DNA of 64,000 bases from assembly GCA_965204905.1 (NCBI GenBank), contig CBDBGA010000001.1, forward strand, positions 62,001 through 126,000, given 5' to 3'. The stretch is from Bin87 sp965204905. GTDB lineage: Bacteria; Chloroflexota; Dehalococcoidia; Lucifugimonadales; UBA3495. Positions 24,884 through 34,500 of this stretch are shown here, one piece after another. The notes below the pieces were generated by a model that worked only from the letters and a program-made list of their open reading frames with translations, did no database searches and was not told the DNA's origin. Position 1 is the first letter of the stretch; each line of letters starts with the position of its first letter. The position numbers were made by a program, and so were the translations under genes.

Positions 24884-26230
24884 TTACTGGCCAGCGATTG
24901 GCATTGGGACATCGGGAATTGGTGATTGCTCCCATAATTGTCGAATGGGGACTGCGTACAGGCCGTCTCCGAAGCCAACCGTCATCTCGCCATCATAGAG
25001 TATCACTCCGTTGGAGAACCTATCTCCGACGATTTTCCGCAGCTTGCGCAGGCCACGGAAATCATTGGCTCTGATGGTGGCGCCGGCCTTCACCTCTACG
25101 CCGGCCAACGCCGAAGGTCCGCGTTCCAAGACAATATCCACCTCAACCTGGTCTCTATCCCGGTAATGGGAAAACCGCACCGGCGTCTCGCTCCATCCTG
25201 CCTGCCGCTGCAATTCCTGAAACACAAAGGTCTCCATCAGCTGTCCCAACAGTGATCGGTCGGTGTACAGGGTCGTCGAGTCCACACCGAGCAGGGCGCA
25301 AATTAGACCGGTGTCGCAGAGGTGCAGTTTCGGCGCATGCACCAATCGGCTGAGTCGGTTGGTGCTCCAGGCTGGCAATCGTCCCAGCAGAAAGACCCGC
25401 TCAAGGAGGGCGACGTAATCCTGGATGGTGGGTCGGCTCAGCTGAAATGACGCCGCCAGGTCCGCAAGATTGAACAGTCGGGCGGTTTGCGAGGCCGCCG
25501 CCACCAATAGCCTGGGCATCGTGTCCAACTCTCGGATGCGTGCGAGGTCCTGCACATCCCGCTGAACCAGAGCTTCGACGTAATCCCGATACCAGGCTGC
25601 CATGCGTCTTTCGGTCGGACGCATCAGGGCGGCCGGGTATCCGCCGGTGACAATGCGCCCGGCCAGATCGAGGCCCATCCGGTCGGTTCGAGCCGTTCTG
25701 AAGCCGCCGCCAAACAACGCATCCAGAAAGCCCTGACCATGTTCGATATTGGCTGGCCATGTACCGCGGCCGGCGGCCAGTTCCACCTGCGACAGCGGAT
25801 GGAGCTGGACGATCTGCATCCGGCCAGCCAGGGAGTCTGCCAGTGTGGGTACCAGCAGCACATTGGTGGAGCCAGTCAGCAGGAAGCGCCCCGGTGTGCG
25901 ACGACGGTCCACCGCCAGCTTCAGAGCTGAGAAGATTTCCGGCACTCGTTGGACTTCATCAAGGATCACTCGTTCCGGCAGGTCAGCAACGAATCCCATC
26001 GGGTCAGATTGCGCTCCTGCTCTGGCTACGTCGTCGTCGAAACTGACGTACCAGTACGTGGTATTCGCGGCTCCCGGCAGGCCTGTAGCGCCATCGGGCG
26101 GGAATACCGACTGGGCGAACGTGGTCTTGCCGCACTGGCGTGGCCCATGAACCAGAACAACGGGAGAGTCTTCCAGCGCCTCCAGCAAGTGGCGCCCCAG
26201 GTAACGCGGGTACAGAGCAATTGCTTTCAT
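24884..26230 (-). CDS. AAA ATPase with DUF4143 (ATP-binding protein)
   Basis: A 448-residue member of the AAA_14/DUF4143 family. Walker A is H-G-P-R-Q-C-G-K-T (about residues 28-36) and Walker B is R-V-I-L-D-E-V-Q-R, with sensor segment F-L-L-T-G-S-T-N. A winged-helix part follows (L-A-A-S-F-Q-L-S-R-P-T-I-Q-D-Y). The C-terminal DUF4143 nuclease-like domain shows Q-V-E-V-D-I-V-L-E and G-V-E-V-K-A-G-A-T, the PD-(D/E)XK-type signature. I chose ATG 26230 (M-K-A-I-A-L-Y-P-R-Y) because the upstream 187 codons do not resemble the family and the alignment begins there. Biological role in this family is poorly defined; a stress or mobile-element function is often suggested. Confidence 0.85.
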   Translation of the reverse strand: MKAIALYPRYLGRHLLEALEDSPVVLVHGPRQCGKTTFAQSVFPPDGATGLPGAANTTYWYVSFDDDVARAGAQSDPMGFVADLPERVILDEVQRVPEIFSALKLAVDRRRTPGRFLLTGSTNVLLVPTLADSLAGRMQIVQLHPLSQVELAAGRGTWPANIEHGQGFLDALFGGGFRTARTDRMGLDLAGRIVTGGYPAALMRPTERRMAAWYRDYVEALVQRDVQDLARIRELDTMPRLLVAAASQTARLFNLADLAASFQLSRPTIQDYVALLERVFLLGRLPAWSTNRLSRLVHAPKLHLCDTGLICALLGVDSTTLYTDRSLLGQLMETFVFQELQRQAGWSETPVRFSHYRDRDQVEVDIVLERGPSALAGVEVKAGATIRANDFRGLRKLRKIVGDRFSNGVILYDGEMTVGFGDGLYAVPIRQLWEQSPIPDVPMPIAGQ

Positions 26231-26362
26231 CGTACGATTATAGTCTTTAATGTCGTCTAGATATAATGTTGCTATGCGGCGGATTGCAATGTTATCCGTC
26301 GTACAGTTGATCACAACGCCTCGAAACTTTGAGGGGATTTCGCCACTTCCGGGAGAGAACCC

Positions 26363-27067
26363 ATGACCAGCGGCCACACCGCCCAGACGGCTCCGCAAAA
26401 TCCGCCGGCCTTCCGCCTGCCCGACATCCCGGAGAAGCATCCCGACGACACGACCAGTTTCAAGCACTTGGCTGAAAACGGCAACGTGGGCCGTCTCAAA
26501 ACTCACCTGGGCTATCCGGAGACCACCATCGTATCCGGCGAACGTTACATCTGCGCCGTGCCCGGAGGACCCATGCGTTATCCTGACCTGCTGGTAGCCT
26601 TCGATGCCGACCCTGAGTTGTACGAGGCCAACAACGGCTACGTGGTGTCGCTCCAAGGCAAGCCGCCAGAACTGGCGCTGGAGATCGCTTCCCGCCACAC
26701 CTGGCGTACTGACATTGAAGTCAAGCCCGGCTTTTACGCCAGCCTGGGGATAGGGGAATACTGGCGCTTTGACGAGACCGGCGAGTTTCACGGTGCCCGA
26801 TTATCTGGCGACCGTCTGATCGACGGTCAGTACCATCCCATCATCGTGGATGAGCTGCCCCACGGAGAGCTTCGGGGATACAGCGAAACCCTGGGACTGT
26901 ACCTGTGCTGGCGGCAGGGGCGGCTGGATTGGTACGACCCCAGCGCCGAGGACTACATCCCGAGCCTGGAGTCCGAGCGCCAGAGACTGGAGTCTGAGCG
27001 CCGGTTGCGCCAACAGGCGGAAGAAAGGGTACGTCAGCTGGAAGCAGAACTGCGTCAGCGCGGATGA
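26363..27067 (+). CDS. Uma2 family endonuclease-like protein (DUF820)
   Basis: A 234-residue protein with a restriction-endonuclease-like Uma2 core. It has R-Y-P-D-L-L-V-A-F-D, L-A-L-E-I-A-S-R-H-T and D-I-E-V-K-P-G-F-Y-A-S-L-G-I-G-E-Y-W-R-F-D, where the D, E and K positions of the fold are visible. A coiled-coil C-terminal tail rich in Glu/Arg follows (about 205-232). The length is typical. It is divergent from the DUF4143 ATPase upstream. The family is abundant in Cyanobacteria and Chloroflexota and has no established function. Confidence 0.85.
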   Translation: MTSGHTAQTAPQNPPAFRLPDIPEKHPDDTTSFKHLAENGNVGRLKTHLGYPETTIVSGERYICAVPGGPMRYPDLLVAFDADPELYEANNGYVVSLQGKPPELALEIASRHTWRTDIEVKPGFYASLGIGEYWRFDETGEFHGARLSGDRLIDGQYHPIIVDELPHGELRGYSETLGLYLCWRQGRLDWYDPSAEDYIPSLESERQRLESERRLRQQAEERVRQLEAELRQRG

Positions 27068-27293
27068 CCAGTCGCCGAAGCGCAAATTCGCGTCATCCTC
27101 CTGGCAACGCAGTGGAAGAACGCAATCGTCGAAAACATGAGATCCATCGGTAGCTGCTCCCAAAAATCGGGCGGTGCTCTTTTTATCTCCGCAAGACGCT
27201 TTGATCACGCGCAATTGGTCGATTCGCGACGGTGTCGATCTATGGTCATCTGTACAAATGACCATCGGTACGTATGTAACTGACGCTTCTACA

Positions 27294-28952
27294 GCGTGTT
27301 GACAAATTGAGTACGATACCCGGAAATAGGGTCCCCGGCTACTTCGTCGGAAGTGTCCGAGAGTGTTTTACCGAGCTAACACTATTTGAAACACTTTGGG
27401 CGTCTGGGACTACCGCTTGAATACGGTGGTCCGGCCTTGGGCCCCGGACCCTTCCGCCGGAGCGGATCGTCGCGGTGCCTTCCGGCTTGAACACGCTTAG
27501 CTCCAAGCCCAACCTTGGTTGTCGTGGCTCGGAGCCGGATGGCTGCTGTCGCCACCCGGTTGGTGCAGCCAATACGTCCGGTGTGTAGCCTGACTGCCAT
27601 TCGCAGTGCCGGGCGTAGGCCCGGTTGCGGATGATGACGGCGGCAGTCCAGTCGGCGTGGGCGTAGAGACCGCAGTGCCGGCACCGGAACACCGCTTGGC
27701 TCTCGCGGTTATCGGGGTGCCGGTCTCCGCAGCGCGGGCAGGTCTGGGACGTGCCCTGCGGCGGGACGGAGACGGTGGGTATGCCGAGTTTGGCGGCTTC
27801 CTCCCGCAGCAGCTTGCCGACGTGGCCGATGGCCGCTTCGGCGAGGCTCTCGTTGAGTTTTCGTTTGGCCTTGACATTCTTGCCCGGCGCGGAGGCGGTA
27901 CCGCGAGCGGACGCCTGCATATTGATGCACTTCAGGCTTTCGACAGCGACCATCTTGGGTCGGGCTTCCAGCAGGATGTCGCGGACCTGCCGGCGCATCT
28001 CCTGATCACGAGTCTGTGCGTAGCGTCGGCCCCGTTCGCGGTGCTTGGCAACCGCGTGCTGTCGTCGTTTGCTGTTACGCGGCTTGCCGACGATGTGGCG
28101 CTGGTGCTTGCGTCGGCGCTGACCCTGCTTCCTGGCTCCCGGATGGTGGGCGCGGTGTCCCGAGCTGATGGCTATATGGTTCTTCCGGCCGCGGTCGGCG
28201 CCGAGAACATCTTCAGGGATTTGGATGTCCAGTTGTTCTAGCGGCGTGGGTTCTGGCACGGCGACTTGGACGTGTAGGCAGTAGTGCCGGCGGTGCAGCG
28301 GGGTGCGTGGCCGGTAGTCCTTGACCGGCACCAATTGAATGGAGCGGATGTCCAGGAATTCCAGCGTGTGAGCACCGCGGAGCCTGATGGAGAAGCTGCA
28401 CTGGCGGCTGGTGAGGGTCTGGCTGTCGTTGCTGACTTGGAAAAGCCGGCGGTCGGTGACGGTCAGGCCGCGGGGACGTTGTTTACGGGAACGGTGCGCC
28501 AGGGTACGGCGGTGAGGACGCACGTCGCGGTGCTTGGGTTCCTCATCGTTGGCGATGGCGTCAGCGACGCGCTGGAGTCGTGTCTCGCGGGCATCACGCA
28601 GTCGCTGGTTGGCTTCCCAGGCGTCTTCGGCACCCTGTTGGTGAATGTGGTAGGGCGCATCGGCCTTTTGCCGGTTGGCCTGCCGCCAGGCAGTGATGCG
28701 CTTGTTCATGGCGTCGGGGTGGTTACGCCCGCCGCGTTTGGGCAATTCCGGCTCACGGTTGAGCACGTCAACAGCGTGGTTGTAGGCGGCGTTCTGCTGG
28801 GTGGCGTGGTAGCCGATGGCCCGGCTGTTGGCGGGGTCGTAGCGCAAGGGGAATTTCAGGGTGCGGATGGCCATGAGTTGATGCTACACTGGATGGAGAA
28901 ATCATGTGGCCGCGCTGTCCAATTGAACAGCGCTTTTTATTTGTCAACACGC
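27294..28952 (-). mobile_element. Inverted-repeat-bounded element carrying a family 5 tnpB
   Basis: A perfect 14-bp inverted repeat (GCGTGTTGACAAAT at 27294-27307, complement at 28939-28952) encloses 1.66 kb with a single tnpB. Next to the right copy, a hairpin GCGCTGT/ACAGCGC (28911-28932) followed by a T-tract could act as a terminator for plus-strand transcription or as a transposon-end hairpin. No TnpA. Confidence 0.7.
27339..28874 (-). CDS. tnpB: TnpB RNA-guided nuclease-like protein, family 5
   Basis: A 511-residue, very basic TnpB. The RuvC positions are D227 (L-G-A-D-R-G-R-K-N-H), E312 (V-A-V-E-S-L-K) and D408 (A-H-A-D-W-T-A-A-V-I), with zinc ligands C379/C382 and C398/C401, so it looks catalytically complete. 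An Arg/Lys-rich insertion (about 240-290) separates the first two acids. The C-terminal 90 residues beyond D-W-T-A-A-V-I-I-R-N are low complexity and probably overlap the omega-RNA-encoding 3' end. ATG 28874 (M-A-I-R-T-L-K-F-P-L) matches the usual TnpB start. The lineage differs from the other TnpB families in the window. Confidence 0.85.
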   Translation of the reverse strand: MAIRTLKFPLRYDPANSRAIGYHATQQNAAYNHAVDVLNREPELPKRGGRNHPDAMNKRITAWRQANRQKADAPYHIHQQGAEDAWEANQRLRDARETRLQRVADAIANDEEPKHRDVRPHRRTLAHRSRKQRPRGLTVTDRRLFQVSNDSQTLTSRQCSFSIRLRGAHTLEFLDIRSIQLVPVKDYRPRTPLHRRHYCLHVQVAVPEPTPLEQLDIQIPEDVLGADRGRKNHIAISSGHRAHHPGARKQGQRRRKHQRHIVGKPRNSKRRQHAVAKHRERGRRYAQTRDQEMRRQVRDILLEARPKMVAVESLKCINMQASARGTASAPGKNVKAKRKLNESLAEAAIGHVGKLLREEAAKLGIPTVSVPPQGTSQTCPRCGDRHPDNRESQAVFRCRHCGLYAHADWTAAVIIRNRAYARHCEWQSGYTPDVLAAPTGWRQQPSGSEPRQPRLGLELSVFKPEGTATIRSGGRVRGPRPDHRIQAVVPDAQSVSNSVSSVKHSRTLPTK

Positions 28953-29160
28953 CCTAGCATGTCTCCAAGAGATGGAGTCCGAGGCAACGCGGATAGAGAT
29001 CAGTTTTAGGCATCGTACAAGTACAATCTGTAATGGCGGCTGATTGTAACGTTATGAAGCGGCCATTTGTAAGGTTGATCTCCGTCTCATTGCAACGTTG
29101 TAAGCGAGAGGAGCGCTCTGATGATCCGACCGGCTGCCGGAGGGCCCGTTTGATTGGCCG

Positions 29161-30387
29161 TTACGCCCAGGGCCGGCGCTTGGAGAAGGACTTGGCGGAC
29201 TCGGGAGTGGGCAAACCCCGCTGTTCCAGGAGCGTGAGGGTCATGCGGCGGAATTCCTCCCGGTCGTGTCCGGTGATGACGGCCTGCTCGTGGGCCTCGG
29301 AAATGGCCACGGGATACCCGAACCCCAGCTGGCACTGCCGCACCAGCATGGCGTGTCCCACCGCCAGCAGCTTGGGGTCCTGGGCCAGCCAGTCGGGAAC
29401 CTCGACGCGGGCGATCTCCGCGCCGCCGTTGAGGTAGTAGAAGCGGCTCCACTCCTGGCCGGAGGCCAATCCCAGGGCGAAGCGGGCGGCCAGGTGGGAA
29501 GAACGGTACAGCGGCGAGCGGTGGCCCGGCTCCAGCACCAGTTCGAACACCTCCCGGTCGTCGAAGCCCGCGGCGGCGTTGCAGGTTTGCAGTTGGGACT
29601 GGCGGGCGGTGCAGAGATCGTTGCAGTCGGCGTCGCCCTGGCCACAGAGCATGAGTCGCACGGCGCCGGCCGCCTCGGTGGTGCGGGGCCGTGAGGTGTA
29701 GGCGGCCACCGCCACGGGTCGCCCGTCCCGGGAAGCCTCGCGCAGGCGGCCCAGGGCGTGGCTGAGACGGTCGCCGATCAGCATCTCGGACACGTAGCGG
29801 GGATACTGGCCGCGTTGCAGGTCCCAGAAGGCCAGGGTGCCGTCCAGCAGGGCCAGAACTGGCCGGTCATGGGGCAGGCTTTCGACGGCGTCGGCCAACC
29901 GCTCCACCTCCCGCACTGTGCGCAGCGCGCCCAGCAGCGGACCGGCGATCAACGTTTCGCCGGAGGCGCCGTCGGGAGGACGCAGGTACAGGTCCTCGTC
30001 ATCCACGGCCAGGGCAGGCTCGCTGAACAATTCGCAGGCGGGACCCTTCCCGTAGGTGATGGCGCAGCCGCCCAGGTTGATCAGGTGGCAGCGCAGGGAC
30101 AGGTGGCGGTCCACGTCGATGTGGGAGCCGTCCACGGAGACGGCGGTCCAGTCGGCGGGAACCTTCGGCGGGGCGATGCTGCCCAGCAGGCCCTCGGGGC
30201 CGGTGCGGGCGGAGATGTAGGGACGCCGGCCCACCGCGGCGGTGCGGAAGGCGGCCTCGTCGGCGGGAACGAAGCGGGCACGTTCCAGGGTCTGGGCCAG
30301 GCGGTCGCCGTGGTCGCGGACCGCATCGGCCACGCCGTCCATGGCGGACAGCAGTTGGCGGGTGGTGAGGCCCAGGTCCAGCGCCAT
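29161..30387 (-). CDS. nurA: NurA-domain DNA nuclease
   Basis: A 408-residue NurA family protein. NurA is a 5'-3' nuclease that works with the HerA helicase in DNA end processing in archaea and some bacteria. Key segments are A-V-S-V-D-G-S-H-I-D-V-D (first Asp of the active site), V-L-A-L-L-D-G-T-L-A-F-W-D-L (second) and a C-terminal H-A-M-L-V-R-Q-C-Q-L-G-F-G-Y-P-V-A-I-S-E-A-H region. It is the second gene after DUF5679, 21 bases downstream on the same strand. No HerA gene is in the window. ATG 30387 (M-A-L-D-L-G-L-T) is plausible but no strong ribosome-binding site is seen. Confidence 0.85.
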   Translation of the reverse strand: MALDLGLTTRQLLSAMDGVADAVRDHGDRLAQTLERARFVPADEAAFRTAAVGRRPYISARTGPEGLLGSIAPPKVPADWTAVSVDGSHIDVDRHLSLRCHLINLGGCAITYGKGPACELFSEPALAVDDEDLYLRPPDGASGETLIAGPLLGALRTVREVERLADAVESLPHDRPVLALLDGTLAFWDLQRGQYPRYVSEMLIGDRLSHALGRLREASRDGRPVAVAAYTSRPRTTEAAGAVRLMLCGQGDADCNDLCTARQSQLQTCNAAAGFDDREVFELVLEPGHRSPLYRSSHLAARFALGLASGQEWSRFYYLNGGAEIARVEVPDWLAQDPKLLAVGHAMLVRQCQLGFGYPVAISEAHEQAVITGHDREEFRRMTLTLLEQRGLPTPESAKSFSKRRPWA

Positions 30388-30408
30388 GGTGCAGGTTGAG
30401 CGAGCCGA

Positions 30409-30573
30409 TCAGCGCAGGACGCCGATACGGAACTTCCTGGTGCCGCACTCTGTGCAGATGGAACTGGTGGCGGGCCGGCCGTTCTTCATGGTCTCGGCCT
30501 TGATGTGGCGGGATGGGGTCTTGGTCCTGCACTTGACGCAATAGATCTCAACGGGCGCGGACGAGGTGGTCAT
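30409..30573 (-). CDS. DUF5679 zinc-ribbon protein
   Basis: A 54-residue protein too short for usual gene-length cut-offs. Y-C-V-K-C-R-T-K-T with a later I-C-T-E-C-G-T-R-K-F-R-I-G gives two CxxC zinc knuckles, and K-N-G-R-P-A-T is the DUF5679 signature. The family is common in Chloroflexota, which supports the taxonomic guess. It lies 21 bases upstream of nurA on the same strand, probably one operon. The function is unknown; a nucleic-acid or RNA-polymerase-associated zinc ribbon is possible. The family 2 tnpB right end (remnant C) lies directly upstream and may have displaced the native promoter. Confidence 0.85.
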   Translation of the reverse strand: MTTSSAPVEIYCVKCRTKTPSRHIKAETMKNGRPATSSICTECGTRKFRIGVLR

Positions 30574-30597
30574 CGACGGAAGCTCCAGAGCGATGGG

Positions 30598-30955
30598 TAT
30601 TCCAAATGAGTAACAGTGGTTATCCGCCTCAGGCGGACCACCTGAGCCGGGTGTTAACCATTGTACTCGGCTTGGTTCCCCTTTCATCCGGGGCAGTTTC
30701 ACCGGCGATGGCATCATCGCCAGCCAGCGCTCCTTCGTCCAGGAGCATTACATCCTCGCCTACCGCGAGTAGCGCAAGTTTCTACAGGTTGCGAGCTGGG
30801 TTCTCGTTGTCCGCCTGAGGCGGATGAATGACGCCGCAACCGGGGCACGACCACAGATGATGCAAACCACCGGTCCGCCTTCTCGAAGTCGGCGCCATAA
30901 CAGGCGCACTTGTACTGCAGCTTGGTAAGGTCGATTTCCCGCTCATTTCCTCTCA
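30598..30955 (-). pseudogene. Chimeric tnpB remnant C (family 2 3' end joined to family 1 fragment)
   Basis: From 30598 to about 30855 (minus strand) it matches the family 2 TnpB C-terminus and right end, including both TCCGCCTGAGGCGGA palindromes (near 30620 and 30810). At 30855 the sequence switches to about 100 bases of family 1 tnpB (C-A-C-Y-G-A-D-F-E-K-A-D-R-W-F-A-S-S). The junction follows TTTGCATCATC exactly as in the fragment at 13648. No coding capacity for an active TnpB remains, but the right end is preserved. Confidence 0.7.
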
Positions 30956-31567
30956 TTTGCGCTAATTCGAGTAGGGCATTGGGCTGATGGTAGGGGCTGA
31001 ATGGGGGCGATACGGACGGTCTTGGGGGCGGTTTCGGTGGTTTTGGCGGGCAAATGAGCGGGTTTGGGGGGTTGCGGTTATTTGAGCAGGGCGGCGGGGC
31101 ATTTTTGCATGGAGGTACAGGATGGACGGGATTAGGGATTGGATGGTTGGGTTAGTTACATGGTACGGATGGGGGAAGGGTGGGGGCAAGGGGGAAGTGT
31201 CAGCGGGGCGTCGGGGTGTCTGAACTGGGGATTTTTGGGATTATGGGGGGAGATGGGACGGTTTTTGGGCGAAAGGGACGTGATTCACGAAAGGTTGGGG
31301 CGTTTTGGCGCTGACATTCATATCGATGATACCTGAATTGGGGTGCCCAGCCGCAGCTGGACGCCCCCGTCGGTGGGTTGGCTGGCCCAGGCCCCTAGTC
31401 TTTGTCCCGCTCGATTACCTCCACTGCCAAGCCGAACATCCCGTCGTACACCGGATCGGGCGCGTAATCGGCCGGGTACCCAGGCACGTCGCCGACACCG
31501 TGGGCAGCTCGTGCAGGATGGTCAGCCTCCCGTTCCCCTTCGCGTCGTCCGGTCCGGCGCGTCGCGG
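30956..31567. other. G-rich non-coding stretch with G-quadruplex motif
   Basis: The plus strand is strikingly rich in G-runs from about 31000 to 31280. A canonical four-tract motif (G5-AA-G3-T-G5-CAA-G5) lies at 31171-31194. Open frames here are low-complexity artefacts. A minus-strand frame at 31395-31586 ends with a protein-like segment (Y-P-A-D-Y-A-P-D-P-V-Y-D-G-M-F-G) that could be a fragment, but I cannot identify it. Confidence 0.5.
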
Positions 31568-34500
31568 TCACTCCCACCAGTCCCATGCTAGCGGGAACCC
31601 GTAGAGCCCCCGTTCCTCGCGGCGCCAGACGGCGGCTTGCGGCGGGAAGGTGACGCTGACGTTGAGCGCGGTTCCGCCGGCATTGACGCTGGCCAGGCTT
31701 TGCTCCCCGGCCGTCGCCCGGGCGGCTTCCACCACCGTCAACTTCATGCTGGGGCCGATGGTCCCGTCCAGCGGGTCAATGCCCCACTTCTCCCGCCACT
31801 CTTCCTCGTTCAGGCCCAACTGCTCCCACAGCCGTATCCCCTCCAGGTAGCTGAACGGAAGGCTGACGAGATCGTAGTTGGCCACCGCCGTCGCACCGGG
31901 CTTGCACCCGGCGGCGTCCGCCGGGACGTCCACCTGGAAGTTCAACCCCACGTTCCACGGCGCCGCGTGCCGGTCATCCGGCGGACCCCACCAGCCGTCG
32001 TTCCAGAACTCCTTGCTGGGTTTCGGGTTGGAGGGCAGCAGGATCTTGGCCTGCTGGTAGCTCAGCGATTCGGTCAGGCAGCCCGGCCCCTCGAAGTGGA
32101 AATAGACCTGCAGGGGCCACTCCGGAGACCGCTTCAGCCTCACGTTGAAGCGGCCCGAGCCGCCCTCGGCTACCTTCAGCTCCAGCGGCGACGCCACCAC
32201 CGCGCCGCCGGCTTGGTGCAGCGTGGCCTGGAGCGACCCGGACCACTGGCCGGCGCCGCTGGAGCTCCAGGCCCGCACCTGGAAGTCGTAAGTTGAGCCG
32301 GTCGCTAGGCTGCCGACCCGCACCCAAGTCGCCGCCCCGGGCACCCGGGTCGGGGCGTGGGCGTTGGAACGCCATTCGTAGTATTGCACCGCGCCGCCGA
32401 CGCTAGGCGCGTCCCATTCCAGCCTCACGTAGTCGCGGCCCACCTCGGTGATCCGCAGGTTCTCCGGCTGGCCCGGCAGGACCGTCGGCTCGACGTCCGT
32501 GGTCGCGCAGGCGCGCGGGGAGGAGAAAGGCCCGGTGCCCCCGGCGTGGACCGCCGCCACCCGGTAGCAGTATCGTTGCCCCGGATTCAGACCGTGGTGC
32601 TCGTACCGCCTGGGGCTGGTGCCGGCTGGGTGGTCGTGCTCCGCCGTCTGCCACTGCTCGGGAGAGGCGAGGGTGTAGTCGATGCGGTAGCCGGTGACGA
32701 GGGTCGCGCCGAAGTCGGGCAGCCCCCAGCTCAGGTCGATGCGGCCGCTGCCTTGGGCGGTGGCGCTCAGGCTCTGCGGCGCGCCCACTGCCTCGGTGGC
32801 GGCGCTGGCGAATACCCAGCCGCTCCTGAAGACGGCGTTGTTGGAGTCTTCGCCCACCGCCCGCAGCCGGTACTGCCGGATGACGCCGGCGGCCAGCGCG
32901 TCATCGATGTGGTCGAACTTCATTTCGGTCCGCCCCTGCGCCAGCGATGTCCACATGGCGCCGTCCGTCGAAAACTCCAGGTCGTAGCCGGTGATGTCTA
33001 CGCCGGTCACGGCCTCGGGCGGACTCCACGACAGATTGACCTGCGACTGGCTGATGCCGCTCGCGACGAAGTTCCGGGGCGCGCCCGGCGTCGGGTAGTC
33101 CCGGGTGGCCACGGCGAACTCCCAGTCGCTCCGCACCGTCACCTGCTCGGTGCCGCTGCCCACGGTTCCCACCGTGCGCAGCCGGTACTGCCGGACGGCG
33201 TCGGCCCCAAGCGTGTTGTCGGCGTGGGGGTGGGTCAGCGTCGTTGCGGAAAGCACGGTCCTGGTCTGCCCGGCCGGCAGCCAGTTCCAGGTGTTGCCGC
33301 CGTCCTTGGAAAAGTCCAGCTCAAAGCCGGTGACGGTCACGTGGGTCACGCCGTCGGGCGCGCCCCACGTTAGGGTAGCCTGGGTGTCGCTGGACCCGCT
33401 GGCGGTGAAGCTCTTGGGAACGCCCGGCTTGGGGTATTCGACCTCGACGCTGGCCGTCGCCCACTCGCTCCTCACCGTCTCCCCGCCATCGGCGCCAACC
33501 GTCCGTACCCGGTACTGCCGGACGGCGCCTGGCGTCAGCGTGAGGCCGGTGTGCGCGTAGGTCAACGCGCTCTGCTCCGACGCCAGCGATGTCCACGTGG
33601 CGCCGTCCAAATACTCCACGTCGTAGCCGGACACGGTTACGCCGGTCACGTCGTCCGGCGCGCTCCACGACAGATTGATCTGCGTGTTGCCCGTGGCGAT
33701 GCTCGCGCTGAAGTCCTTGGGAACGCCGGGGGTGCGCGAAGACGGCTCGGACCACGGCCCCTCCACGCCGGCCGCGTTCACCGCCCGCACCCGGTACTCC
33801 GGATTGTCGCCGTCGGGAGCATCGTCCAGGTACATCGTTCCAGTCACGTCTTCCGGCAGCGTCATCCAGGGGCTGGCCGAACGCTGCACCTCGTAGTGGG
33901 TCACGTACAACCCATTGACCTGCTCCACCGGCGGCCACTCCAGGAGGAAGCCGCCCGCGTCCGTGCCAACAACGGTGACCGACGCCGGCGCGCTGGCACC
34001 GCCGCCGCCGCCCGCCGCGGCCATAACCGTCACCGTGTTGTTATCGGCGTTGTAGTCGTACACCGGCGTGGAATTCCAGCTGGCGTTGGTGACGTTCTCA
34101 CAAGCACTTTGCGTGGTGTGGGCTAGGTCCCCGGGATTGCTCTTGGGGCCTACGCAAACCTCGTAGTTTTCCGTGTTGGTGATGCTTACGTTGGCGGTGG
34201 TTCCGTCGGCCACGCTCAGCACCAAAGTCGGCTCGGGCTCGCCGCGTGACCGGTAGTAGCCTCTGGGCCACAGCTCCCCGATAACCCACTCGCGGTCGGT
34301 GGAGTCGTAGGCGCCGTGGCTGGCGTGGATTACATCATCGGTTGTCAAGCCGGTGGGCAACCCGGTCACCTTCGCGCCGCCCACGTTGTTCGGCCCATTG
34401 TTGACGGCGACTATCGTCAGCGCCTGTTCCCCCGACCCGACGTATGCACTCCGCCCGCCGTCCTCCACCGTCAAGTCAGCCGTTGGCCCCACGTGGAAGG

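Noticed and set aside
24884..26791. Long start for the DUF4143 ATPase (635 codons)
   Set aside because: The first 187 codons overlap the divergent Uma2 gene and do not resemble the family; ATG 26230 fits the conserved N-terminus.
28911..28932. Hairpin plus T-tract as a normal gene terminator
   Set aside because: It lies at the end of the family 5 element with no plus-strand gene before it, so it is more likely an element-end structure.
29758..30399. Long plus-strand open frame (213 codons) opposite nurA
   Set aside because: Gly/Val/Gln-rich shadow of the NurA gene; no ribosome site and no family, while the minus strand encodes a clear NurA.
32357..33373. 338-codon plus-strand frame opposite the FnIII protein
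   Set aside because: Antisense shadow of high-GC fibronectin repeats; composition Arg/Gly/Pro-rich with no motif.
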